Below, in pieces: positions 25,512-33,976 of a DNA stretch of 64,000 nt. The stretch's first letter is position 1; each line of letters starts with the position of its first letter. Origin of the DNA: Paraburkholderia antibiotica (lineage in GTDB: Bacteria; Pseudomonadota; Gammaproteobacteria; Burkholderiales; Burkholderiaceae). The stretch is taken from NCBI RefSeq assembly GCF_012927125.1, contig NZ_JABBFZ010000011.1:124001-188000 (forward strand), given 5' to 3'. The position numbers were made by a program, and so were the translations under genes. The notes under the pieces are model-generated. The model did no database searches. It had not been told where the DNA came from and saw nothing but the letters and a program-made list of their open reading frames with translations.

Positions 25512-27898
25512 TAAACCTGCTCCAGAATGATCTGATTCGGACGCTTGCGCGCCGGGGTTTGTTGCATAGCGTCGAGTTCGGGCGCGTCGTAGGACGCACG
25601 CACCTGGTTCTGGTCAGGCGTGCCGTAGAGCGTATTGCGCTGGCGCGACTGACGACCCACCGAGGCAATCAATGCTTCCATTTGCCTCGGCTTGTATTCC
25701 TGACCGTGCTCCGTTCCTGCGGCCCGCGAAATGCTTTCGTTCATCAGCGTGCCGCCCATGTCGTTAGCGCCGGACTGGAGCGCCATACGCATCCCCTCCT
25801 CACCGAGCTTGACCCAGGACACCTGAATATTCGGAATCAGCGGGTGCAGGGCCAGTCGCGCGACGGCATGAATCAGGATCGACTCACGGTACGTCGGGCC
25901 CGAGCGGGCAAGACCCTTGCGATACATCGGGGCCTCCATGTGAACGAACGGGAGCGGCACAAGCTCGGTGATCCCAGCCGTGCGCGCCTGCAGTTCACGC
26001 AACAGCATCAGATGGCGAGCGACGTGATGGGAATACTCCACGTGGCCGAACATGATCGTGGAGGTGGTTTTCAATCCGACCCGATGCGCGGCCTCGATGA
26101 CCGCAAGCCATTCCGCAGTCTTCAGCTTGTCGGGACAGATCTGCGCGCGCACGTCGTCGGAGAGAATTTCGGCCGCGGTACCGGGCAGCGATCCCAACCC
26201 GGCATCACGCAAACGTTCGAGGAAGCGTTCGATCGACATGCCCAGCGTAGCCGCACCGTGCGTAACTTCGAGCGGCGAGAATGCGTGCACGTGAATGCCC
26301 GGCACCGCTTCTTTGGCTGCGCGCACGAAGGCCAGATAGTTTTCACCGGTGTAGCCCGGATGAATGCCCCCCTGCATACAGACCTCGGTGCCCCCTCGCG
26401 CCCAGGCTTCCCGTGTGCGCCGGGCCACTTCATCCAGGCTCAGGTCGTAGGCGGGTCCGCGAAGATCGTCGTGTCCCTTGCCCTTCGAGAACGCGCAAAA
26501 CGTGCAGCGATGGTGACACACGTTGGTGTAGTTGATATTGCGGGTAACGACGTATGCAACCGTATCCCCAACGGTACGCCGGCGCAGCTCGTCGGCGGCC
26601 GCGCAGATGATGCCCACGTCCGGACCGCGAGCCCGCAGCAGCGTGAGCACGTCGGCTTCGGTAATCGCTCCGTCCTCGGCACGTTTGATCGCCTCGCGCA
26701 CCGCGGTGGTTTTGGTGCCCGGCAGCCCGATCAGCGGCGGCGTGACCGCATCGGCAAGTCCAGGAGACCACGTATCGGTTCGTGCCAGACCGTCCGCATC
26801 CGTTGCATGACGCAACGTCGGCTGAATCGACTTGTCGACCCAACGCCCCATATCGCGGACATACGACGGATACACAGCCGTACGTTCGACCAGCGTTTTC
26901 CCACCCCGCGCCGTCCCGATGCGCAAGGCGGTCAGCGCCGGCCACGGTGCTTCCGGATTCACGTGATCGATCGTGACCGGCGACACGCCACCCCAATCGT
27001 TGATACCGGCCTCGATAAGGCGCGGATACTCGTCGGGTGACAGATTGGGCGGGGCCTGCAGATTCATTTCCGGACCCAGAATCAAACGCGCGCAGGCGAT
27101 GGTCCACATGAGGTCCTCAAGATCGGGCTCGGCCATGCCCGCGCACTTCGTTGCGGCCTTGGCGCGGAAATTCTGCACGATGACTTCCTGAACGTGCCCG
27201 AACTGCCGATGAAGTTCGCGAATCGCAAACAGCGAATCCAGCCGTTCCTGACGCGTCTCGCCGATCCCGATCAGAATGCCGGTCGTGAATGGCACCTGCG
27301 CTTCTCCCGCCGCCTTGAGCGTTGCCAGCCGTACCGCCGGATCCTTGTCAGGGGAGCCGAAATGTACGCCACCCCGCTCACACAGCCGTTCAGACGTGCT
27401 TTCAAGCATCACGCCCTGCGATACGGATACAGCGCGAAGTCGTTCGATATCCTCCCGCGTCATCACCCCTGGATTCACGTGAGGCAGCAACTTCGTTTCC
27501 TTGCGTACCCGATCGCACATCGCGATCAGGTAATCGATAGTCGTTGCGTATCCCATTGCATCCAGCGCTTCGCGGGCAGCGCGATGTCGCAACTCCGGCT
27601 TGTCCCCCAACGTAAATAGCGCTTCCGCACACCCGGCAGCCTCCCCGGCCCGGGCAATTTTCAGGACCTCGTCAGGCGACAGGTAGGCCGGGATTCCGGC
27701 TGACGGCGATTTTGCAAACGTGCAGTAATGGCAGACGTCCCGGCAGAGCTGTGTGAGCGGGATAAATACTTTGCGCGAGTACGTCATCAGACCGGCATGG
27801 CCCTGATCACGCATCTTTGCGGCCGCAGACAACAACTCGTTAAGAGGGGTATCTAGAAGGGTCTGCGCTGTCCATGGGGGCGTAGCAGTCTGGATCAT
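25511..27898 (-). CDS. fbiC: FO synthase, fused CofG-CofH (FbiC)
   Basis: About 795 residues with two radical-SAM modules that build the deazaflavin Fo from tyrosine and 5-amino-6-ribitylamino-uracil. The N-terminal CofG half carries CRDVCHYC (near residue 52) and the C-terminal CofH half CHHRCTFC (near 460), each a CxxxCxxC iron-sulphur motif. The fused form is usual in actinobacteria, whereas archaea and cyanobacteria have two genes. I prefer the ATG at 27898; a TTG at 27922 would add eight residues. First gene of the minus-strand operon with npdG and cofD, 42 bases from a TGTATAC operator shared with the divergent thiolase-tctBA unit. Confidence 0.96.
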   Translation of the reverse strand: MIQTATPPWTAQTLLDTPLNELLSAAAKMRDQGHAGLMTYSRKVFIPLTQLCRDVCHYCTFAKSPSAGIPAYLSPDEVLKIARAGEAAGCAEALFTLGDKPELRHRAAREALDAMGYATTIDYLIAMCDRVRKETKLLPHVNPGVMTREDIERLRAVSVSQGVMLESTSERLCERGGVHFGSPDKDPAVRLATLKAAGEAQVPFTTGILIGIGETRQERLDSLFAIRELHRQFGHVQEVIVQNFRAKAATKCAGMAEPDLEDLMWTIACARLILGPEMNLQAPPNLSPDEYPRLIEAGINDWGGVSPVTIDHVNPEAPWPALTALRIGTARGGKTLVERTAVYPSYVRDMGRWVDKSIQPTLRHATDADGLARTDTWSPGLADAVTPPLIGLPGTKTTAVREAIKRAEDGAITEADVLTLLRARGPDVGIICAAADELRRRTVGDTVAYVVTRNINYTNVCHHRCTFCAFSKGKGHDDLRGPAYDLSLDEVARRTREAWARGGTEVCMQGGIHPGYTGENYLAFVRAAKEAVPGIHVHAFSPLEVTHGAATLGMSIERFLERLRDAGLGSLPGTAAEILSDDVRAQICPDKLKTAEWLAVIEAAHRVGLKTTSTIMFGHVEYSHHVARHLMLLRELQARTAGITELVPLPFVHMEAPMYRKGLARSGPTYRESILIHAVARLALHPLIPNIQVSWVKLGEEGMRMALQSGANDMGGTLMNESISRAAGTEHGQEYKPRQMEALIASVGRQSRQRNTLYGTPDQNQVRASYDAPELDAMQQTPARKRPNQIILEQV

Positions 27899-27935
27899 CT
27901 CGCTTGTCTCGCTCTTGTTCAATATATATGGATAT

Positions 27936-27949
27936 CAGTGTATACGTGC
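27936..27949. promoter_or_regulatory. TGTATAC operator between fbiC and thiolase operons
   Basis: CAGTGTATACGTGC with core GTATAC at 27940-27945 lies in the divergent gap. Its position allows one bound dimer to control both the F420 biosynthesis operon and the thiolase-tctB-tctA operon. Flanking sequence is AT-rich, and individual -10/-35 boxes cannot be assigned confidently. Confidence 0.6.
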
Positions 27950-28015
27950 TAATACAATAGCGTATCTAATGCTAAACTTCCAGCGAGATCTCATCCTGAA
28001 GGACGCACTCTCCCT

Positions 28016-29170
28016 ATGTATATCGTTGGCGCTTACGAACATCCCACACGGAAAGCCGTAGACAAGTCGATTGCCCAACTGCACGCGGAATCCGCCGCAG
28101 GGGCGCTCAAGGACGCGGGGCTTACGAAAGATGACATCGACGGTTACTTTTGTGCCGGCGATGCGCCGGGTCTGGGTCCGCTATCGCTGGCCGATTACAT
28201 GGGCCTGAAAAACCTGCGGCATCTGGATTCCACGGAAACGGGCGGCTCGTCCTATCTGATCCATGTTGCTCACGCGGTAGAGGCGATCGCGGCTGGCAAG
28301 TGCAACGTTGCGCTCATCACGCTCGCGGGAAGGCCTCGTGCCGAGGGCATGGCAACCGGAACCGCACCGCGTATCTACAACGCAGCAGCACCAGACGTCC
28401 CTTTTGAATTCCCCTATGGTCCGACTACCGCGAACCTGTACGCCATGTGCGCAATGCGCCACATGTATCAGTTCGGCACCACCAGCGAACAGCTCGCATG
28501 GATCAAGGTCGCAGCCTCGCATCACGCGCAGTGGAATGAGCATGCAATGCTGCGCAAAGTCGTGACCGTTGAAGACGTGTTGAATTCACCGATGGTCGCC
28601 AGTCCCCTGCATCGTCTGGACTGCTGCGTGATTAGCGATGGCGGTGGTGCCCTGATCGTGACCCGCCCGGAAATTGCGAAAAAACTCGACCGGCCTCTCG
28701 TGAAGGTCAGGGGTACTGGAGAATCCGCGAAGCACTCGATGGGTGGCGAAATCGATCTCACCTACTCCGGCGCGGCTATCTCCGGGCCGATCGCTTTCGA
28801 ACAGGCTGGGGTCACGCCTGCAGATATCAAATACGCGTCCATTTACGATAGTTTTACTATCACGGTGCTTATTCAACTGGAAGATCTCGGCTTCTGCAGG
28901 AAAGGCGAAGGCGGAAAGTTCGTGATGGACGGCAATCTGATCTCGGGTGTCGGGAAATTGCCCTTCAACACCGATGGCGGCGGCCTGTGCAACAACCATC
29001 CGGCAAATCGCGGCGGTATGACGAAAGTAATCGAAGCGGTTCGCCAGTTACGGGGTGAAGCACATCCCAACGTACAGGTACCGAATTGCGATCTGGCTCT
29101 GGCCCAAGGTACGGGTGGTCAGTTGGGTAGCCGGCATGGCAGTGCCACCCTTATCCTCGAGCGCGAATAG
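28016..29170 (+). CDS. Thiolase-like (SCP-x/Ltp-type) protein
   Basis: A 384-residue thiolase-fold protein. Like lipid-transfer-protein thiolases, the region where thiolases carry the acyl-accepting Cys reads STETGGSSYLIHVAHA, without Cys. The C-terminal half keeps YASIYDSFTITVLIQLEDLGF, LPFNTDGGGLCNNHPANRGGM and ALAQGTGGQLGS. Cys-less relatives with a DUF35 partner (Ltp2-ChsH2) are retro-aldolases that split beta-hydroxyacyl-CoAs into an aldehyde or ketone and a shorter acyl-CoA. That activity would suit the aldehyde dehydrogenase in this island. Ordinary thiolysis using another Cys is the alternative. The DUF35 partner is at 10712. Confidence 0.88.
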   Translation: MYIVGAYEHPTRKAVDKSIAQLHAESAAGALKDAGLTKDDIDGYFCAGDAPGLGPLSLADYMGLKNLRHLDSTETGGSSYLIHVAHAVEAIAAGKCNVALITLAGRPRAEGMATGTAPRIYNAAAPDVPFEFPYGPTTANLYAMCAMRHMYQFGTTSEQLAWIKVAASHHAQWNEHAMLRKVVTVEDVLNSPMVASPLHRLDCCVISDGGGALIVTRPEIAKKLDRPLVKVRGTGESAKHSMGGEIDLTYSGAAISGPIAFEQAGVTPADIKYASIYDSFTITVLIQLEDLGFCRKGEGGKFVMDGNLISGVGKLPFNTDGGGLCNNHPANRGGMTKVIEAVRQLRGEAHPNVQVPNCDLALAQGTGGQLGSRHGSATLILERE

Positions 29171-29296
29171 GAGCCTCAATTTTCAGCATTAGTTGGCATG
29201 ACGGGAATTAACTATAAAACAATAACGCGTGCGGCCTGTTTGATTGCAATACGCCACACGCAGTTACGTTAATACATTGGAGATGGAGTTCATCGA

Positions 29297-29782
29297 ATGA
29301 AATCGAATTCTGCTTCGAAAAAGGATTACTACGGCGGAATCCTGCTGCTGATTACCGGCTTATCCGTAGTGATTGCAGGTTCGCAGTATAAGCTCGGCTC
29401 CCTGACCCGGATGGGCGCCGGCTTTTTCCCTGTTGCGATTGGCGCGCTGCTGGCGTTGACAGGTTTGCTGATCGCAGCACAGGGGCTTCGATCCAGAAAG
29501 GCTCCGGAATCAGCCGCGCCGGCTGGACATGGACCGACCGGCATGCCGGACCTGCGAGGCTGCGCATGCATTATTCTGGGCATACTCGCATTCCTGCTCT
29601 TCGGCACCTATGGCGGTCTGATACCCGCCACTTTCGCAATCGTATTCATCAGCGCTCTCGGCGACCGAAGCAACACACTGATTTCCGCGTTCGCAGCAGC
29701 TCTCGCGATGTGTGTCGTTGCTTATATCGTTTTCTCGTACGCTCTGCAATTGCAATTGCAGCCATTCCAGTGGGGAAGATGA
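29297..29782 (+). CDS. tctB: Tripartite tricarboxylate transporter TctB subunit
   Basis: A 161-residue inner-membrane protein with about four hydrophobic helices (near 12-30, 40-62, 85-115 and 125-150). The first loop contains LGSLTRMGAGFFPVAIGALLAL, the typical TctB pattern (an R-M-G-P-G-x-F-P-like turn). TctB is the small subunit that pairs with TctA to import organic acids delivered by a Bug protein. It is followed by tctA after three bases. A 126-base gap upstream separates it from the thiolase gene; no TGTATAC site is seen there, so it is probably read through from the thiolase promoter. Confidence 0.9.
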   Translation: MKSNSASKKDYYGGILLLITGLSVVIAGSQYKLGSLTRMGAGFFPVAIGALLALTGLLIAAQGLRSRKAPESAAPAGHGPTGMPDLRGCACIILGILAFLLFGTYGGLIPATFAIVFISALGDRSNTLISAFAAALAMCVVAYIVFSYALQLQLQPFQWGR

Positions 29783-29785
29783 GTC

Positions 29786-31312
29786 ATGGAATCACTAGCG
29801 ATACATAATCTCATATACGGTTTCAGCGTGGCGCTGCAACCCAATAATCTCGCATGGTCGTTCTTTGGCGTCATTATCGGCAACCTGATCGGCGTGCTGC
29901 CGGGGATGGGAGCGCTGTCAGCTATTTCTATCCTGATGCCGCTCACGTATGTGCTGAACCCTGTGGCAGGCATCCTCATGCTCGCGGGCATTTTCTATGG
30001 ATCACAATACGGCGGTGCAATCGGCGCCATCCTGTTGAATCTGCCCTCGCATCCACCCCATGCGGTAACTTGCCTGGACGGTTATCCGATGACACGGGCA
30101 GGTAAAGGGGCCACGGCACTTGGCATTACGATGTTCTGTTCGTTCTTTGCCGCCTCGGTTGGCATCGTAGTGATGATTCTCGCCTCGCCACTGCTTACGC
30201 GTGTCGCGCTCGATTTCGGACCAACGGAGCTGTTTTCGATCATGCTTTTCGGCCTGCTTGCCGGCGCCATGATGGCACGCGGTTCGGCGCTCAAAGGCGT
30301 AGGCATGACGCTGTTTGGCATTCTCTGCGGGATCATTGGGACCGACCCGAATACCGGCGTGTATCGCTTTACGTTTGGCTTAACCAATCTTAATGACGGG
30401 CTCGAACTCGTTGCGGTCGCTATGGGCCTGTTCGGCGTTGCAGACTTCCTGCTCAACGTGAATCGTATCCAGCCCATTGTTCATAACACGAAGATCCGGT
30501 TGCGGGATATGCGCCCCAGTCGTTCGGAGATGAAACAGGCGTTCTGGCCAATGGTTCGCGGAACGACGATTGGTACGCTTTTCGGTGCGATGCCTGGCAC
30601 GGGACCCACTATTACGACATTCCTCGCCTACGCATTCGAGCGAAAAATTTCCAAAAATCCTGATTCATTCGGTACGGGAAATATCGCAGGCGTCGCCGCG
30701 CCAGAAGCATCCGCCCACGCCAAGACCCAGGTGGATTTCATTCCGACCATGAGTCTTGGCATTCCGGGTGACGCTGTCATGGCACTGATCCTCGGAGCAC
30801 TGCTGATTCAGGGAATTTCTCCGGGACCGCAACTGATCTCCGACCACCCTGATATTTTCTGGGGTCTCATTGCGTCATTCTGGATTGGCAATGTATTGCT
30901 GATCGTGCTGAATGTGCCGTTGATCGGCGTATGGGTAAAGCTGCTGCGTATCCCCTATCGCCTCATGTTCCCTTGTGCGATGTTCTTTATCTGTGTCGGC
31001 GTGTTCAGCACACAAAACAACCTTTTTCAGATCTGGGAAGTGCTGGCGTTCGGCGTGATTGGTGCACTGGCCATGGGTCTTGGATTTCCCGTCGCCCCAA
31101 TCCTGCTTGGGTTTGTCCTGGGGCCGATGATCGAAGAGAATTTCAGGCGTGCGTTGTTGCTCTCCAGAGGTGACATGAACATCTTCCTGCAACGACCGAT
31201 CAGCGCGGTATTTGTCGGGTTATGTGCGCTGCTGCTACTCGGCACCGCGTATTCGTCGTTAAGAACCAGACGCAATGCCCGATCACGTCTTTCTGGTCCG
31301 GTGAACCAGTAG
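29786..31312 (+). CDS. tctA: Tripartite tricarboxylate transporter permease TctA
   Basis: A 508-residue permease with about 12 membrane segments. Both hallmark repeats are present: IIGNLIGVLPGMGALSAIS near the N-terminus and GTLFGAMPGTGPTITTFLA in the middle, related by an internal two-fold duplication. It drives sodium- or proton-coupled uptake of the acid captured by the TctC protein of 14876. Length and topology are standard. It is the last gene of the island on this side; no clear terminator follows. Confidence 0.93.
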   Translation: MESLAIHNLIYGFSVALQPNNLAWSFFGVIIGNLIGVLPGMGALSAISILMPLTYVLNPVAGILMLAGIFYGSQYGGAIGAILLNLPSHPPHAVTCLDGYPMTRAGKGATALGITMFCSFFAASVGIVVMILASPLLTRVALDFGPTELFSIMLFGLLAGAMMARGSALKGVGMTLFGILCGIIGTDPNTGVYRFTFGLTNLNDGLELVAVAMGLFGVADFLLNVNRIQPIVHNTKIRLRDMRPSRSEMKQAFWPMVRGTTIGTLFGAMPGTGPTITTFLAYAFERKISKNPDSFGTGNIAGVAAPEASAHAKTQVDFIPTMSLGIPGDAVMALILGALLIQGISPGPQLISDHPDIFWGLIASFWIGNVLLIVLNVPLIGVWVKLLRIPYRLMFPCAMFFICVGVFSTQNNLFQIWEVLAFGVIGALAMGLGFPVAPILLGFVLGPMIEENFRRALLLSRGDMNIFLQRPISAVFVGLCALLLLGTAYSSLRTRRNARSRLSGPVNQ

Positions 31313-31679
31313 AATTCAGGCGATCTACGAACGACGCTCCTCAACGTGCTGATGCGGGAGGGCGTCGTCCAGCGACAGATCAGCCCTCCCATCAGCGGTC
31401 CGCGCTCTGTCCGTCGAAGCCCTGATCGACAGCACACGCCAGGTACATCGCATCGGTTGATGCCCTGCTCACGTGTGCGCTCGCCATACGATGACGCTAG
31501 CAGGTCAAGCCTCGCCGGTGCTCATTACGAAGCACCCTGCAAACGATCCACTGTTGTTTCATAGTTCACGCAATGGATAAGGCCCGGTTTTACCCCGCGA
31601 ATAGGGAGCGATCTCGTTAGTCGTAGGAAACGTGGCGGCAGCTAGTCACCGCTCGCGGCCATAAGGACATCCAACAATG
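31313..31679. other. Intergenic region, island boundary
   Basis: These 367 bases lie between tctA and the end of the ABC-3C-like cassette. I see no credible gene, tRNA, integrase remnant or flanking direct repeat. The frames present are short and of shadow type. Confidence 0.5.
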
Positions 31680-33533
31680 TCAAGCGTTCTGCCAAGAAGG
31701 TGGAATCAGAGCTTCACCATCGCGAAACTCCGGCAAAAGGTGCACGTAGTTCATGTTATCGAACGTGTTCCTAGGCACATGCTCGAACACTATCATCTGA
31801 AACTGAGTATCGTACTCGTCATTCATCCGCTTAACGAAGTGGTCGAGCAACTTGAACGCAATCGCAACTTTTTCGCTATCGCTATTCGTGAGAATGACAT
31901 TATCGTTCGCCTTGTCGTCTGGATAGTACGGACGGCTAGGCTGGTCGATGATGAGGAAGCTGGGGACGAAGGGCGACCTATGGCTTATCGCGACCTCATG
32001 GAGCGCCAAAAACTGCAAGAGGTGCAAGAACATGTGATTGGAACTGCTGCCAACGTTCTCCAAAAGGCTTGAACGTGGCTTGCGCAGTCGCAATCGCTTT
32101 TCTTTGTAGACGAATTCTGTCTGGTAGGTCGCGTAATTTGCGAGCGCGTTCTCGGTGTCAGTGAGCAGTTCCTGCGCGATTTCGTTAATCAGCGAAATGA
32201 CAGAGGCACGCGTCTCATCGACATCCCTGACTTCGATTTTGTCGATTTGCTCTTGAAGGTCGTCCGTTTGCAAGATGGGCATTTCGGCAAAAGCAACTGG
32301 GGCCACCGCATCGTATGCGGAGAAACGCCCCTTGGCCTCGCCCACGAATAGCCATTTTTCCCTCTCCGACGCAAAGGACATCGGCTCTCGAGGTAGTCCG
32401 GTGATTTCACGCTCTAGTTTGTCGCGCTCTTCACGAAGAGAAAGAACCATCGTCGTAATCTGACCATCTACCGGATGCTTCTTCGCGGTCGATTTTTTTA
32501 CTGCGAGCAAATCAGCTTTAAGGCTGCTTATCAGCTCGTCAAATATTTCCGATTTAACGATAGTAGGAGCCTGCTTGATGAGCTGCTCGATAGGCAGCAA
32601 ACTGTCTTCCGCGTTCTTCAGCGTATCTTTGTACGCGCGGTATTCCGACGTAAACTGCTCCAGTTGACGGAGCCGGCGCTCAACGGAGAACAGCTCTGCG
32701 CTGGCCTCGGCATAACGGTCCAAGGCGCGTCCGGTGTCGACCGACGCCGCCTCGGCAATTGCACGTCTGACAACATCTCGCGAAATTGTGGAAGTATTCC
32801 CGCTGAAAATTCCGTACTCAGCAGCCTTAACGGCAATCTGGCGCAATTCGTTGTCGAACTCGTCTTTGCCCGAGGTCAACTGAGCACTTTTTTTCTCCGC
32901 CCGTTGCAACTGCTTCTCAAGATACTCTTTCTGCTCGCGGGCAGCCATATTCGCGAGATCGTCGATGCCGAGCGCCATGTCGAATATGCGCGGCAACGCC
33001 TCACGATACCGGTCTTCCGTCTGCTTGTCGAAGAAGACTTTACTGTTTGTGATGATGTCTTCAGAGATAGTGTTGAAGAGGAAGAAATAACGAAACGATA
33101 CCTTCGAGTTTGCCTTCAGCGCCTTACCGCCGTACGCGACTGTCACCCTCTCGTCAATGTTGAACTCGCCCTCAAGTATCGTACGAATGTCGTCCTCCCT
33201 CGTGTTCGCCTCTGGGACCTCGGGTACAACACCAGTCGAAGAAAAATAGTAGTCGTTGGAGACGTGGTTCCCCCGAGGACTTCTGCGAGCAATCGCGTAG
33301 GTCTTGTCATTCACGTAGAACTTCAGCCCGTACCACGCTACGTTCTCGTTTATGATGCTATCGGGTAGCTTGTGCGAACTGGCGAGAAAGCAATAGTCAA
33401 TAATGTCGAGCAGTGCACTCTTACCGGTGTGACTTCCACCAGATAGTACGTTTACTCGGTTTCGAACGAATTCGAGACTACGACGCTCGCCGTTCTTCGA
33501 CCACAAAGTGATGGAGTCAAAGCCGAAATTCAA
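31680..33533 (-). CDS. DUF3732 SMC/Rad50-like ATPase, ABC-3C defence component
   Basis: A 617-residue ATPase. The Walker A loop LSGGSHTGKSALLDIIDYCF lies near residue 30. A long charged, coiled-coil-prone middle (about 195-420) follows, and the C-terminal part has FLIIDQPSRPYYPDD near 525, which corresponds to the Walker B/D-loop region of DUF3732 proteins. These are predicted sensors or motors of ABC-three-component conflict systems. Start is TTG, overlapping the preceding stop (TTGA), which positions the Walker loop as in relatives. Its composition is clearly less GC-rich than the flanking chromosome. Confidence 0.85.
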   Translation of the reverse strand: MNFGFDSITLWSKNGERRSLEFVRNRVNVLSGGSHTGKSALLDIIDYCFLASSHKLPDSIINENVAWYGLKFYVNDKTYAIARRSPRGNHVSNDYYFSSTGVVPEVPEANTREDDIRTILEGEFNIDERVTVAYGGKALKANSKVSFRYFFLFNTISEDIITNSKVFFDKQTEDRYREALPRIFDMALGIDDLANMAAREQKEYLEKQLQRAEKKSAQLTSGKDEFDNELRQIAVKAAEYGIFSGNTSTISRDVVRRAIAEAASVDTGRALDRYAEASAELFSVERRLRQLEQFTSEYRAYKDTLKNAEDSLLPIEQLIKQAPTIVKSEIFDELISSLKADLLAVKKSTAKKHPVDGQITTMVLSLREERDKLEREITGLPREPMSFASEREKWLFVGEAKGRFSAYDAVAPVAFAEMPILQTDDLQEQIDKIEVRDVDETRASVISLINEIAQELLTDTENALANYATYQTEFVYKEKRLRLRKPRSSLLENVGSSSNHMFLHLLQFLALHEVAISHRSPFVPSFLIIDQPSRPYYPDDKANDNVILTNSDSEKVAIAFKLLDHFVKRMNDEYDTQFQMIVFEHVPRNTFDNMNYVHLLPEFRDGEALIPPSWQNA

Positions 33534-33976
33534 AGCTGCACCCTAAAGTTCAAATATAGTTCGTCAACCGGACTTTCCAGTACAGCCGCGATATGACTAG
33601 ATGCCTTCGCGATTCGCTGTGCCCGATGCCCAAAGCTCTTGTCGATGTTCAATGGTTGTAACAAGATGAGCCCGCCGTCAAATTTCACGTAGCCAGCTTC
33701 CACAATCAACTGGATTGCGTTCACCGTCACAGCAAGACCTTCTTGAAAGCGTAAATTGAAGTTTGCAAATAGGTCTGGTTTGTTTGCTACTAGGGCTGCA
33801 GCTTCGCGTATCGCGACGTTGCCTCTGCCCATATATCGCACGGTCGCTTCATGCATAACGAGTGGCATTACAAGAAGCGCTCTGGCGACACTCATTTTCT
33901 TGGCATGCGCGAGAACCGCCATCAATGCAGTCGCGCAGACCCCCACATTGTTATATCCAACCCATCGCCTAGACAT
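33530..33976 (-). CDS. Three-component system middle component (DUF6521-like)
   Basis: A 148-residue protein from the ATG at 33976, which has a clear GGGAGAACG site. Its pattern (YNNVGVCATALMAVLAHA, LLVMPLVMHEATVRYMG, FANFNLRFQEGLAVTVNA, then a short beta-hairpin VKFDGGLILL) resembles the small middle components that link the nuclease or effector to the ATPase in ABC-3C systems. It overlaps the upstream nuclease gene by eight bases and the ATPase gene by four, so all three are translationally coupled. Assignment is from pattern and context, with no strong single motif. Confidence 0.7.
   Translation of the reverse strand: MSRRWVGYNNVGVCATALMAVLAHAKKMSVARALLVMPLVMHEATVRYMGRGNVAIREAAALVANKPDLFANFNLRFQEGLAVTVNAIQLIVEAGYVKFDGGLILLQPLNIDKSFGHRAQRIAKASSHIAAVLESPVDELYLNFRVQL

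Noticed and set aside
31313..31679. Possible attachment site or integrase remnant at the island edge
   Set aside because: No tRNA end, integrase fragment or matching direct repeat near 10.6 kb could be found by eye.
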